This document shows, piece after piece, positions 12,211 to 25,240 of a stretch of DNA of 64,000 bases (within the stretch, counting starts at the first letter, position 1; the number at the start of each line of letters is the position of its first letter). The notes beneath the pieces are model-generated. The model was not told the origin of the DNA. It saw nothing but the letters and a program-made list of their open reading frames with translations, and did no database searches. Origin of the DNA: Euonymus europaeus (lineage: Eukaryota; Streptophyta; Magnoliopsida; Celastrales; Celastraceae). The stretch spans positions 1,190,501 through 1,254,500 of the forward strand of contig OY756958.1 of NCBI GenBank assembly GCA_963580455.1, read 5' to 3'. Position numbers and translations under genes: made by a program.

Positions 12211-14740
12211 TTTAGCTCGATTTCACACTACTTTTCGAGCTCTACAATCCAGGAATTTTGGATTTTTATTTCAGAACTCGTGGCTAGTAGGTCTCGTTTC
12301 ACCTAGTTAGCCGCGAAATGTGGTTTCTTTACGTAAACGGTTTTATGAATATCCGTTGACTCCGAGTTCTGAATTCGGTGATTTTTAGCTTGATTTCACA
12401 CTAATTTTCGAGCTCTACAATCCTGGCGTTCCGGTTTTTGATTTTAGAACTCGTGGCAAGTAGGTCTCGTTTCACGTAGTTAGCCGCGAAATGTGGTTTC
12501 TGCACGTAAACGGTTTTCCTAATATCCGTTGACTCCGAGTTCTGAATTTGCTGATTTTTTGCTTGATTTCACACTACTTTTCGAGCTCTACAATCCTGGC
12601 GTTTAGGATTTTGATTTCGGAACTCTTGGCTAGTAGGTCTCGTTTCACCTAGTTAGCCGCGAAATGTGGTTTCTTTACGTAAACGGTTTTATAAATATCC
12701 GTTGACTCCGAGTTCTGAATTCTGTGATTTTTAGCTTTTTTTCACACTACTCTTCGAGCTCTACAATTCTGGCGTTCCGGTTTTTGATTTCAGAACTCGT
12801 GGCTAGTAGGTATCGTTTCACTTTGTTAGCCGTGAAATGTGGTTTCTGCACGTAAACGATTTTCTTAATATCCGTTGACTCCGAGTTCTGAATTCGGTGA
12901 TTTTTCGCTTGATTTCACACTACTTTTCGAGCTCTACAATCCTGAAATTTTGGATTTTTATTTCAGAACTCGTGGCTAGTAGGTCTCGTTTCACCTAGTT
13001 AGCCGCGAAATGTGGTTTCTTTACGTAAACGGTTTTATGAATATCCGTTCACTCCGAGTTCTGAATTTGGTTATTTTTAGCTTGATTTCACACTACTTTT
13101 CGAGCTCTATAATCCTGGCATTCCGGTTTTTATTTCACAACTCGTGGCTAGTAGGTTTTATTTCACGTAGTTAGCCGCGAAATGTGGTTTCTGCACATAA
13201 ACGGTTTTCTGAATATCCGTTGACTACGAGTTCTGAATTCGGTGATTTTTAGCTTGATTTCACACTAATTTTTGAGCTCTACAATCCTGGCGTTCCGGTT
13301 TTTGATTTCAGAACTCGTGGCAAGTAGGTCTCGTTTCACGTAGTTAGCCGCGAAATGTGGTTTCTGCAAGTAAACGGTTTTCTGAATATCCGTTGACTCC
13401 GAGTTCTGAATTCGGTGATTTTTAGCTCGATTTCACACTACTTTTCGAGCTCTACAATCCAGGAATTTTGGATTTTTATTTCAGAACTCGTGGCTAGTAG
13501 GTCTCGTTTCACCTAGTTAGCCGCGAAATGTGGTTTCTTTACGTAAACGGTTTTATGAATATCCGTTGACTCCGAGTTCTGAATTTGGTGATTTTTAGCT
13601 TGATTTCACACTACTTTTCGAGCTCTATAATCCTGGCATTCCGGTTTTTGATTTCACAACTCGTGGCTAGTAGGTCTTATTTCACGTAGTTAGCCGCGAA
13701 ATGTGATTTCTGCACATAAACGGTTTTCTGAATATCCGTTGACTACGAGTTCTAAATTCGGTGATTTTTAGCTTGATTTCACACTAATTTTCGAGCTGTA
13801 CAATCCTGGCGTTCCGGTTTTTGATTTTAGAACTCGTGGCAAGTAGGTCTCGTTTCACGTAGTTAGCCGCGAAATGTGGTTTCTGCACGTAAACGGTTTT
13901 CTTAATATCCGTTGACTCCGAGTTCTGAATTTGCTGATTTTTTGCTTGATTTCACACTACTTTTCGAGCTCTACAATCCTGGCGTTTAGGATTTTGATTT
14001 CGGAACTCGTGGCTAGTAGGTCTCGTTTCACCTAGTTAGCCGCGAAATGTGGTTTCTTTACGTAAACGGTTTTATAAATATCCGTTGACTCCGAGTTCTG
14101 AATTCTGTGATTTTTAGCTTTTTTTCACACTACTCTTCGAGCTCTACAATTCTGGCGTTCCGGTTTTTGATTTCAGAACTCGTGGCTAGTAGGTATCGTT
14201 TCACTTTGTTAGCCGTGAAATGTGGTTTCTGCACGTAAACGATTTTCTTAATATCCGTTGACTCCGAGTTCTGAATTCGGTGATTTTTCGCTTGATTTCA
14301 CACTACTTTTCGAGCTCTACAATCCTGAAATTTTGGATTTTTATTTCAGAACTCGTGGCTAGTAGGTCTCGTTTCACCTAGTTAGCCGCGAAATGTGGTT
14401 TCTTTACGTAAACGGTTTTATGAATATCCGTTCACTCCGAGTTCTGAATTTGGTTATTTTTAGCTTGATTTCACACTACTTTTCGAGCTCTATAATCCTG
14501 GCATTCCGGTTTTTATTTCACAACTCGTGGCTAGTAGGTTTTATTTCACGTAGTTAGCCGCGAAATGTGGTTTCTGCACATAAACGGTTTTCTGAATATC
14601 CGTTGACTACGAGTTCTGAATTCGGTGATTTTTAGCTTGATTTCACACTAATTTTCGAGCTCTACAATCCTGGCGTTCCGGTTTTTGATTTCAGAACTCG
14701 TGGCAAGTAGGTCTCGTTTCACGTAGTTAGCCGCGAAATG
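12211..14740. repeat. 7/8-monomer higher-order repeat, two versions
   Basis: The marker cctgaaattttgg lies at 12941 and 14324, 1,383 bp apart (8 monomers minus 1). The shared order is: tttgctgat with gtttaggat; ataaat with tctgtgat; aggtatcg with cactttgttagccgtg and acgattttc; ttcactccgag with ataatcc; cacaactcg with ggttttattt; caagtagg with tgcaag. At the left edge the agctcgattt markers (12211 and 13421) are only 1,210 bp apart, so the first version lacks one monomer: its leading units look like a fusion of two units kept separate in the second. Confidence 0.85.
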
Positions 14741-15685
14741 TGGTTTCTGCAAGTAAACGGTTTTCTGAATATCTGTTGACTCCGAGTTCTGAATTCGGTG
14801 ATTTTTAGCTTGATTTCACACTACATTTCGAGCTCTACAATCCTGGCGTTCCGGTTTTTTATTTCAGAACTCGTGGCTAGTAGGTCTCGTTTCACGTAGT
14901 TAGCCGCGAAATGTGGTTTCTGCACATAAACGGTTTTCTTAATATCCGTTGACTCCGAGTTCTGAATTCGGTGATTTTTAGCTTGATTTCACACTACTTT
15001 TCGAGCTCTGCAATCCTGGCGTTTCGGTTTTCGATTTCAGAACATGTGGCTAGTAGGTCTCGTTTCACGTAGTTAGCCACGAAATGTGGTTTCTGCACGT
15101 AAACGGTTTTTTTATATCCGTTGACTCCGAGTTCTGAATTCGGTGATTTTTAGCTTGATTTCACACTAATTTTCGAGCTCTACAATCCTGGCGTTTCGGA
15201 TTTTGATTTCGGAACTCGTGGCTAGTAGGTCTCGTTTCACCTAGTTAGCCGCGAAATGTGGTTTCTTTACGTAGACGGTTTTATGAATATCCGTTGACTC
15301 CGAGTTTTGAATTCTGTAATTTTTAGCTTTTTTTCACAGTAATTTTCCAGCTCTACAATCCTGGCATTCTGGTTTTTGATTTCAGAACTTGTGGCTAGTA
15401 CGTCTTATTTCACGTATTTAGCCGCGAAATGTGATTTCTGCACGGAAACGGTTTTCTGAATATCCGTTGACTCCGAGTTCTGAATTCGGTGATTTTTTGC
15501 TTGATTTCACACTACTTTTCGAACTCTACAATCCTGGCATTCCGGTTTTTGATTTCAGAACTCGTGGCTAGTAGGTCTCGTTTCACGTAGTTAGCCGCGA
15601 AATGTGGTTTCTGCAAGTAAACGGTTTTCTGAATATCCGTTGACTCCGAGTTCTGAATTCGGTGATTTTTAGCTTGATTTCACAC
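14741..15685. repeat. Segmental duplication, copy 1 (18-monomer offset)
   Basis: Starting from tggtttctgcaag at 14741, the series matches 17849-18792 at +3,108 bp (18 monomers minus 6). Markers: gcacataaacgg, the gaacatgtgg, gccacgaaa unit (aacatg at 15041 and 18149), tctgtaattttt with cacagtaattttcc, and gtacgtcttattt with cacgtatttag. Private change: cacggaaacgg near 15443. Confidence 0.85.
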
Positions 15686-17848
15686 TACTTTTCGAGCTCT
15701 GATATCCTGGCGTTTCGTTTTTTATTTCAGAACTCGTTGCTAGTAGGTCTCGTTTCACGTAGTTAGCCGCGAAATATGGTTTCTGCACGTAAACGGCTTT
15801 CTGAATATCCGTTGACTCCGAGTTCTGAATTCGGTGATTTTAGGCTTGATTTCACACTACTCTTCGAGCTCTACAATCCTGGTGTTCTGGTTTTTTATTT
15901 CAGAACTCGTGGCTAGTAGGTCTCGTTTCACTTTGATAGCCGTGAAATGTGGTTTCTGCACGTAAACGGTTTTCTTAATATCCGTTGACTCCGAGTTCTG
16001 AATTCGGTGATTTTTAGCTCGATTTCACACTACTTTTCGAGCTCTGCAATCCTGGCATTTCGGTTTTCGATTTCAGAACATGTGGCTAGTAGGTCTCGTT
16101 TCACGTAGTTAGCCACGAAATGTGGTTTCTGCACGTAAACGGTTTTTTTATATCCGTTGACTCCGAGTTCTGAATTCGGTGATTTTTAGCTTGATTTCAC
16201 ACTACTTTTCGAGCTCTATAATCCTGGCATTCCGGTTTTTGATTTCACAACTCGTGGCTAGTAGGTCTTATTTCACGTAGTTAGCCGCGAAATGTAGTTT
16301 CTGCACATAAACGGTTTTCTGAATATCCGTTGACTACGAGTTCTAAATTCGGTGATTTTTAGCTTGATTTCACACTAATTTTCGAGCTCTACAATCCTGG
16401 CGTTCCGGTTTTTGATTTTAGAACTCGTGGCAAGTCGGTCTCGTTTCACGTAGTTAGCCGCGAAATGTGGTTTCTGCACGTAAACGGTTTTCCTAATATC
16501 AGTTGACTCCGAGTTCTGAATTTGCTGATTTTTTGCTTGATTTCACACTACTTTTCGAGCTCTACAATCCTGGCGTTTAGGATTTTGATTTCGGAACTCG
16601 TGGCTAGTAGGTCTCGTTTCACGTAGTTAGCCGCGAAATGTGGTTTCTGCACGTAAACGGTTTTCTTAATATCCGTTGACTCCGAGTTCTGAATTCGGTG
16701 ATTTTTAGCTTGATTTCACACTACTTTTCGAGCTCTGCAATCCTGGAATTTCGGTTTTCGATTTCAGAACATGTGGCTAGTAGGTCTCGTTTCACGTAGT
16801 TAGCCACGAAATGTGGTTTCTGCACGTAAACGGTTTTTTTATATCCGTTGACTCCGAGTTCTGAATTCGGTGATTTTTAGCTTGATTTCACACTAATTTT
16901 CGAGCTCTACAATCCTGGCGTTTCGGATTTTGATTTCGGAACTCGTGGCTAGTAGGTCTCGTTTCACCTAGTTAGCCGCGAAATGTGGTTTCTTTACGTA
17001 AACGGTTTTCTGAATATCCGTTGACTCCGAGTTCTGTATTCGGTGATTTTTAGCTTGATTTCACACTACTTTTCGGGCTCTGATATCCTGGCGTTTCGTT
17101 TTTTATTTCAGAACTCGTTGCTAATAGGTCTCGTTTCACGTAGTTAGCCGCGAAATGTGGTTTCTGCACGTAACGGCTTTCTGAATATCCGTTGACTCCG
17201 AGTTCTGAATTCGGTGATTTTAGGCTTGATTTCACACTACTCTTCGAGCTCTACAATCCTGGTGTTCTGGTTTTTTATTTCAGAACTCGTGGCTAGTAGG
17301 TCTCGTTTCACTTTGTTAGCCGTGAAATGTGGTTTCTGCACGTAAACGGTTTTCTTAATATCCGTTGACTCCGAGTTCTGAATTCGGTGATTTTTAGCTC
17401 GATTTCACACTACTTTTCGAGCTCTACAAACCAGGAATTTTGGATTTTTATTTCAGAACTCGTGGCAAGTAGGTCTCGTTTCACCTAGTTAGCCGCGAAA
17501 TGTGATTTCTTTACGTAAACGGTTTTATGAATATCCGTTGACTCCGAGTTCTGAATTCGGTGATTTTTAGCTTGATTTCACACTAATTTTCGAGCTCTAC
17601 AATCCTGGCGTTCCGGTTTTTGATTTTAGAACTCGTGGCAAGTAGGTCTCGTTTCACGTAGTTAGCCGCGAAATGTGGTTTCTGCACGTAAACGGTTTTC
17701 CTAATATCCGTTGACTCCGAGTTCTGAATTTGCTGATTTTTTGCTTGATTTCACACTACTTTTCGAGCTCTACAATCCTGGCGTTTAGGATTTTGATTTC
17801 GGAACTCGTGGCTAGTAGGTTTCGTTTCACCTAGTTAGCCGCGAAATG
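15686..17848. repeat. Mosaic with two cgttgcta units
   Basis: The rare aactcgttgc form occurs at 15731 and 17112, 1,381 bp apart (8 monomers minus 3), each followed by cggctttctg and cactttg units. Between them lie gaacatgtgg units (16077 and 16768, 691 bp apart) and caagtagg units. The cggctttctg unit after 17112 has lost one base (cacgtaacgg). All of it is satellite. Confidence 0.75.
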
Positions 17849-18792
17849 TGGTTTCTGCAAGTAAACGGTTTTCTGAATATCCGTTGACTCCGAGTTCTGA
17901 ATTCGGTGATTTTTAGCTTGATTTCACACTACATTTCGAGCTCTACAATCCTGGCGTTCCGGTTTTTTATTTCAGAACTCGTGGCTAGTAGGTCTCGTTT
18001 CACGTAGTTAGCCGCGAAATGTGGTTTCTGCACATAAACGGTTTTCTTAATATCCGTTGACTCCGAGTTCTGAATTCGGTGATTTTTAGCTTGATTTCAC
18101 ACTACTTTTCGAGCTCTGCAATCCTGGCGTTTCGGTTTTCGATTTCAGAACATGTGGCTAGTAGGTCTCGTTTCACGTAGTTAGCCACGAAATGTGGTTT
18201 CTGCACGTAAACGGTTTTTTTATATCCGTTGACTCCGAGTTCTGAATTCGGTGATTTTTAGCTTGATTTCACACTAATTTTCGAGCTCTACAATCCTGGC
18301 GTTTCGGATTTTGATTTCGGAACTCGTGGCTAGTAGGTCTCGTTTCACCTAGTTAGCCGCGAAATGTGGTTTCTTTACGTAAACGGTTTTATGAATATCC
18401 GTTGACTCCGAGTTCTGAATTCTGTAATTTTTAGCTTTTTTTCACAGTAATTTTCCAGCTCTACAATCCTGGCGTTCTGGTTTTTGATTTCAGAACTTGT
18501 GGCTAGTACGTCTTATTTCACGTATTTAGCCGCGAAATGTGATTTCTGCACGTAAACGGTTTTCTGAATATCCGTTGACTCCGAGTTCTGAATTCGGTGA
18601 TTTTTTGCTTGATTTCACACTACTTTTCGAACTCTACAATCCTGGCATTCCGGTTTTTGATTTCAGAACTCGTGGCTAGTAGGTCTCGTTTCACGTAGTT
18701 AGCCGCGAAATGTGGTTTCTGCAAGTAAACGGTTTTCTGAATATCCGTTGACTCCGAGTTCTGAATTCGGTGATTTTTAGCTTGATTTCACA
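17849..18792. repeat. Segmental duplication, copy 2 (18-monomer offset)
   Basis: This is the counterpart of 14741-15685 with the same ordered variants. It then continues into a run of gaacatgtgg units spaced five monomers apart rather than the gatatcc unit that follows copy 1. Confidence 0.85.
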
Positions 18793-20736
18793 CTACATTT
18801 CGAGCTCTACAATCCTGGTGTTCCGGTTTTTTATTTCAGAACTCGTGGCTAGTAGGTCTCGTTTCACGTAGTTAGCCGCGAAATGTGGTTTCTGCACGTA
18901 AACGGTTTTCTTAATATCCGTTGACTCCGAGTTCTGAATTCGGTGATTTTAGGCTTGATTTCACACTACTTTTCGAGCTCTGCAATCCTGGCGTTTCGGT
19001 TTTCGATTTCAGAACATGTGGCTAGTAGGTCTCGTTTCACGTAGTTAGCCACGAAATGTGGTTTCTGAACGTAAACGGTTTTTTTATATCCGTTGACTCC
19101 GAGTTCTGAATTCGGTGATTTTTAGCTTGATTTCACACTAATTTTTGAGCTCTACAATCCTGGCGTTTCGGATTTGATTTCGGAACTCGTGGCTAGTAGG
19201 TCTCGTTTCACCTAGTTAGCCGCGAAATGTGGTTTCTTTACGTAAACGGTTTTATGAATATCCGTTGACTCCGAGTTCTGAATTCTGTAATTTTTAGCTT
19301 TTTTTCACAGTACTTTTCCAGCTCTACAATCCTGGCGTTCTGGTTTTTGATTTCAGAACTTGTGGCTAGTACGTCTTATTTCACGTATTTAGCCGCGAAA
19401 TGTGATTTCTGCACGTAAACGGTTTTCTGAATATCCGTTGACTACGAGTTCTAAATTCGGTGATTTTTAGCTTGATTTCACACTAATTTTCGAGCTCTAC
19501 AATCCTGGCGTTCCGGTTTTTGATTTTAGAACTCGTGGCAAGTAGGTCTCGTTTCACGTAGTTAGCCGCGAAATGTGGTTTCTGCACGTAAACGGTTTTC
19601 CGAATATCCGTTGACTCCGAGTTCTGAATTTGCTGATTTTTTGCTTGATTTCACACTACTTTTCGAGCTCTACAATCCTGGCATTTAGGATTTTGATTTC
19701 GGAACTCGTGGCTAGTAGGTCTCGTTTCACGTAGTTAGCCGCGAAATGTGGTTTCTGCACGTAAACGGTTTTCTTAATATCCGTTGACTCCGAGTTCTGA
19801 ATTCGGTGATTTTTAGCTTGATTTCACACTACTTTTCGAGCTCTGCAATCCTGGCGTTTCGGTTTTCGATTTCAGAACATGTGGCTAGTAGGTCTCGTTT
19901 CACGTAGTTAGCCACGAAATGTGGTTTCTGCACGTAAACGGTTTTTTTATATCCGTTGACTCCGAGTTCTGAATTCGGTGATTTTTAGCTTGATTTCACA
20001 CTAATTTTCGAGCTCTACAATCCTGGCGTTTCGGATTTTGATTTCGGAACTCGTGGCTAGTAGGTCTCGTTTCAGCTAGTTAGCCGCGAAATGTGTTTTC
20101 TTTACGTAAACGGTTTTATGAATATCCATTGACTCCGAGTTCTGAATTCTGTAATTTTTAGCTTTTTTTCACAGTAATTTTCCAGCTCTACAATCCTGGC
20201 GTTCTGGTTTTTGATTTCAGAACTTGTGGCTAGTACGTCTTATTTCACGTATTTAGCCGCGAAATGTGATTTCTGCACGTAAACGGTTTTCTGAATATCC
20301 GTTGACTCCGAGTTCTGAATTCGGTGATTTTTTGCTTGATTTCACACTACTTTTCGAACTCTACAATCCTGGCATTCCGGTTTTTGATTTCAGAACTCGT
20401 GGCTAGTAGGTCTCGTTTCACGTAGTTAGCCGCGAAATGTGGTTTCTGCAAGTAAACGGTTTTCTGAATATCCGTTGACTCCGAGTTCTGAATTCGGTGC
20501 TTTTAGCTTGATTTCACACTAATTTTCGAGCTCTGATATCCTGGCGTTTCGTTTTTTATTTCAGAACTCGTGGCTAGTAGGTCTCGTTTCACGTAGTTAG
20601 CCGCGAAATGTGGTTTCTGCACGTAAACGGCTTTCTGAATATCCGTTGACTCCGAGTTCTGAATTCGGTGATTTTAGGCTTGATTTCACACTACTCTTCG
20701 AGCTCTACAATCCTGGTGTTCTGGTTTTTTATTTCA
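18149..20736. repeat. 5-monomer higher-order steps (864 and 863 bp)
   Basis: The aacatgtgg unit with gccacgaaa and cggtttttttatatcc starts at 18149, 19013 and 19876, steps of 864 and 863 bp (5 monomers minus 1-2). Each is followed by a gtttcggat unit, a ctttacg, tctgtaattttt unit and a gtacgtcttattt unit. The fifth monomers differ between steps. The right end runs through tgcaag with gatatcc (shortened to ggtgcttttagc near 20500), cggctttctg and ggtgttctgg. Confidence 0.82.
18720..19440. repeat. Segment duplicated at +3,628 bp, copy 1
   Basis: This shares with 22348-23068 two rare changes: gtttctgaac for gtttctgcac (19061 and 22689) and a 1-bp deletion giving gatttgattt (19171 and 22799). 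The offset is 21 monomers minus 5 bp. Two independent private markers at one offset make common descent secure. Confidence 0.87.
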
Positions 20737-21428
20737 GAACTCGTGGCTAGTAGGTCACGTTTCACCTAGTTAGCCGCGAAATGTGGTTTCTTTACGTAAA
20801 CGGTTTTATGAATATCCGTTGACTCCGAGTTCTGAATTTGGTGATTTTTAGCTTGATTTCACACTACTTTTCGAGCTCTATAATCCTGGCATTCCGGTTT
20901 TTGATTTCACAACTCGTGGCTAGTAGGTCTTATTTCACGTAGTTTGCCGCGAAATGTAGTTTCTGCACATAAACGGTTTTCTGAATATCCGTTGACTACG
21001 AGTTCTAAATTCGGTGATTTTTAGCTTGATTTCACACTACTTTTCGAGCTCTACAATCCTGGCGTTCCGGTTTTTTATTTCAGAACTCGTGGCTAGTAGG
21101 TCTCGTTTCACCTAGTTAGCCGCGAAATGTGGTTTCTTTACGTAAACGGTTTTATGAATATCCGTTGACTCCGAGTTCTGAATTTGGTGATTTTTAGCTT
21201 GATTTCACACTACTTTTCGAGCTCTATAATCCTGGCATTCCGGTTTTTGATTTCACAACTCGTGGCTAGTAGGTCTTATTTCACGTAGTTTGCCGCGAAA
21301 TGTAGTTTCTGCACATAAACGGTTTTCTGAATATCCGTTGACTACGAGTTCTAAATTCGGTGATTTTTAGCTTGATTTCACACTAATTTTCGAGCTCTAC
21401 AATCCTGGCGTTCCGGTTTTTGATTTTA
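20737..21428. repeat. 2-monomer tandem duplication, 346 bp
   Basis: The units at 20737 and 21083 both start a cacctag, ctttacg, tttggtgat, ataatcc monomer followed by a cacaactcg, cttattt monomer with the rare agtttgccgcgaaatgtag form (20941 and 21287). The step is exactly 346 bp. Copy 1 has a private aggtcacg. This is a recent dimer amplification. Confidence 0.88.
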
Positions 21429-22920
21429 GAACTCGTGGCAAGTAGGTCTCGTTTCACGTAGTTAGCCGCGAAATGTGGTTTCTGCACGTAAACGGTTTTC
21501 TTAATATCCGTTGACTCCGAGTTCTGAATTTGCTGATTTTTTGCTTGATTTCACACTACTTTTCGAGCTCTACAATCCTGGCGTTGAGGATTTTGATTTC
21601 GGAACTCGTGGCTAGTAGGTCTCGTTTCACCTAGTTAGCCGCGAAATGTGGTTTCTTTACGTAAACGGTTTTATGAATATCCGTTGACTCCGAGTTCTGA
21701 ATTCTGTGATTTTTAGCTTTTTTTCACATCACTTTTCGAGCTCTACAATTCTGGCGTTCCGGTTTTTGATTTCAAAACTTGTGGCTAGTAGGTATCGTTT
21801 CACTTTGTTAGCCGTGAAATGTGGTTTCTGCACGTAAACGATTTTCTTAATATCCGTTGACTCCGAGTTCTGAATTCGGTGATTTTTCGCTTGATTTCAC
21901 ACTACTTTTCGAGCTCTACAATCCTGGAATTTTGGATTTTTATTTCAGAACTCGTGGCTAGTAGGTCTCGTTTCACCTAGTTAGCCGCGAAATGTGGTTT
22001 CTTTACGTAAACGGTTTTATGAATATCCGTTCACTCCGAGTTCTGAATTTGGTTATTTTTAGCTTGATTTCACACTACTTTTCGAGCTCTATAATCCTGG
22101 CATTCCGGTTTTTGATTTCACAACTCGTGGCTAGTAGGTTTTATTTCACGTAGTTAGCCGCGAAATGTGGTTTCTGCACATAAACGGTTTTCTGAATATC
22201 CGTTGACTACGAGTTCTGAATTCGGTGATTTTTAGCTTGATTTCACACTAATATTCGAGCTCTACAATACTGGCGTTCCGGTTTTTGATTTCAGAACTCG
22301 TGGCAAGTAGGTCTCGTTTCACGTAGTTAGCCGCGAAATGTGGTTTCTGCAAGTAAACGGTTTTCTGAATATCCGTTGACTCCGAGTTCTGAATTCGGTG
22401 ATTTTTAGCTTGATTTCACACTACATTTCGAGCTCTACAATCCTGGCGTTCCGGTTTTTTATTTCAGAACTCGTGGCTAGTAGGTCTCGTTTCACGTAGT
22501 TAGCCGCGAAATGTGGTTTCTGCACGTAAACGGTTTTCTTAATATCCGTTGACTCCGAGTTCTGAATTCGGTGATTTTTAGCTTGATTTCACACTACTTT
22601 TCGAGCTCTGCAATCCTGGCGTTTCGGTTTTCGATTTCAGAACATGTGGCTAGTAGGTCTCGTTTCACGTAGTTAGCCACGAAATGTGGTTTCTGAACGT
22701 AAACGGTTTTTTTATATCCGTTGACTCCGAGTTCTGAATTCGGTGATTTTTAGCTTGATTTCACACTAATTTTCGAGCTCTACAATCCTGGCGTTTCGGA
22801 TTTGATTTCGGAACTCGTGGCTAGTAGGTCTCGTTTCACCTAGTTAGCCGCGAAATGTGGTTTCTTTACGTAAACGGTTTTATGAATATCCGTTGACTCC
22901 GAGTTTTGAATTCTGTAATT
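21429..22920. repeat. Return of the 13.8-15.3 kb series
   Basis: From the caagtagg, tttgctgat unit through aggtatcg (21790, matching 14191), ttcactccgag, ggttttattt, caagtagg with tgcaag, and the gaacatgtgg unit, the order follows 13.8-15.3 kb at about +7,600 bp (44 monomers minus 13). Private differences include ggcgttgagg for gcgtttagg and cctggaatttt for cctgaaatttt. Confidence 0.8.
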
Positions 22921-23068
22921 TTTAGCTTTTTTTCACAGTACTTTTCCAGCTCTACAATCCTGGCGTTCTGGTTTTTGATTTCAGAACTTGTGGCTAGTAC
23001 GTCTTATTTCACGTATTTAGCCGCGAAATGTGATTTCTGCACGTAAACGGTTTTCTGAATATCCGTTG
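22348..23068. repeat. Segment duplicated at +3,628 bp, copy 2
   Basis: This is the counterpart of 18720-19440 and carries both gtttctgaac (22689) and the gatttgattt deletion (22799). It overlaps the end of the 13.8-15.3 kb-like series, so different parts of this stretch trace to different donors. Confidence 0.87.
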
Positions 23069-23900
23069 ACTCCGAGTTCTGAATTCGGTGATTTTTTGCT
23101 TGATTTCACACTACTTTTCGAACTCTACAATCCTGGCATTCCGGTTTTTGATTTCAGAACTCGTGGCTAGTAGGTCTCGTTTCACGTAGTTAGCCGCGAA
23201 ATGTGGTTTCTGCAAGTAAACGGTTTTCTGAATATCCGTTGACTCCGAGTTCTGAATTCGGTGATTTTTAGCTTGATTTCACACTACTTTTCGAGCTCTG
23301 ATATCCTGGCGTCTCGTTTTTTATTTCAGAACTCGTGGCTAGTAGGTCTCGTTTCACGTAGTTAGCCGCGAAATGTGGTTTCTGCACGTAAATGGCTTTC
23401 TGAATATCCGTTGACTCCGAGTTCTGAATTCGGTGATTTTAGGCTTGATTTCACACTACTCTTCGAGCTCTACAATCCTGGTGTTCTGGTTTTTTATTTC
23501 AGAACTCGTGGCTAGTAGGTCTCGTTTCACTTTGTTAGCCGGGAAATGTGGTTTCTGCACGTAAACGGTTTTCTTAATATCCGTTGACTCCGAGTTCTGA
23601 ATTCGGTGATTTTTAGCTCGATTTCACACTACTTTTCGAGCTCTACAATCCAGGAATTTTGGATTTTTATTTCAGAACTCGTGGCTAGTAGGTCTCGTTT
23701 CACCTAGTTAGCCGCGAAATGTGGTTTCTTTACGTAAACGGTTTTATGAATATCCGTTGACTCCGAGTTCTGAATTTGGTGATTTTTAGCTTGATTTCAC
23801 ACTACTTTTCGAGCTCTATAATCCTGGCATTCCGGTTTTTTATTTCAGAACACGTGGCTAGTAGGTCTCGTTTCACGTAGTTAGCCGCGAAATGTGTTTT
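23069..23900. repeat. Series with aaatggctttctg and gttagccggg variants
   Basis: Ordered units: tcgaactctac; tgcaag with gatatcctggcgtctcg; aaatggctttctg with ggtgttctgg; cactttgttagccggg (marker at 23541) with agctcgattt; cacctag with ataatcc. This is the first of six occurrences of the gccggg form (23541, 25616, 26480, 28899, 30454, 31837), which date the amplification that fills the next 9 kb. Confidence 0.8.
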
Positions 23901-25240
23901 CTGCACGTAAACGGTTTTCTTAATATCTGTTGACTCCGAGTTCTGAATTCGGTGATTTTTAGCTTGATTTCACACTACATTTCGAGCTCTATAATCCTGA
24001 CGTTCCGGTTTTTGATTTCAGAAATCATGGCTAGTAGGTCTTATTTCACATAGTTACCCGCGAAATGTGGTTTCTGCAAGAAAACGGTTTTCTTAATATC
24101 CGTTGACTCCGAGTTCTGAATTCGGTGATTTTTAGCTTTATTTCACACTACTTTTCGAGCTCTACAATCCAGGCGTTCTGGTTTTTTATTTCAGAACTCG
24201 TGGCTAGTAGGTCTTATTTCACTTAGTTAGCCGCGAAATGTGGTTTCTTTACGTAAACGGTTTTATGAATATCCGTTGACTCCGAGTTCTGAATTTGGTG
24301 ATTTTTAGCTTGATTTCACACTACTTTTCGAGCTCTACAATCTTGGCATTCTGGTTTTGGATTTCAGAACTTGTGGCTAGCACGTCTTATTTCACGTATT
24401 TAGCCGCGAAATGTGATTTCTGCACGTAAACGGTTTTCTGAATATCCGTTGACTCCGAGTTCTGAATTCGGTGATTTTTTGCTTGATTTCACACTACTTT
24501 TCGAACTCTACAATCCTGGCATTCCGGTTTTTGATTTCAGAACTCGTGGCTAGTAGGTCTCGTTTCACGTAGTTAGCCGCGAAATGTGGTTTCTGCACGT
24601 AAACGGTTTTCTTAATATCCGTTGACTCCGAGTTCTGAATTCGGTGATTTTTAGCTTGATTTCACACTACATTTCGAGCTCTATAATCCTGGCGTTCCGG
24701 TTTTTGATTTCAGAACTCATGGCTAGTAGGTCTTATTTCACATAGTTACCCGCGAAATGTGGTTTCTGCAAGAAAACGGTTTTCTTAATATCCGTTGACT
24801 CCGAGTTCTGAATTCGGTGATTTTTAGCTTTATTTCACACTACTTTTCGAGCTCTACAATCCAGGCGTTCCGGTTTTTTATTTCAGAACTCGTGGCTAGT
24901 AGGTCTTATTTCACTTAGTTAGCCGCGAAATGTGGTTTCTTTACGTAAACGGTTTTATGAATATCCGTTGACTCCGAGTTCTGAATTTGGTGATTTTTAG
25001 CTTGATTTCACACTACTTTTCGAGCTCTACAATCTTGGCATTCTGGTTTTTGATTTCAGAACTTGTGGCTAGTACGTCTTATTTCACGTATTTAGCCGCG
25101 AAATGTGATTTCTGCACGTAAACGGTTTTCTGAATATCCGTTGACTCCGAGTTCTGAATTCGGTGATTTTTTGCTTGATTTCACACTACTTTTCGAACTC
25201 TACAATCCTGGCATTCCGGTTTTTGATTTCAGAACTCGTG
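23901..25240. repeat. 4-monomer duplication, 692-bp step
   Basis: The rare tagttacccgcgaaatgtgg form with tgcaagaaaacgg lies at 24051 and 24743 (692 bp). Each is followed by ctttatttc with aatccaggcgttc, a cttattt, cacttag, ctttacg unit with aatcttggcattctgg, and a cttattt, cacgtatttag, gtgatttctg unit. Private changes in copy 1: gaaatcatgg and ggttttggatttc. Confidence 0.85.
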
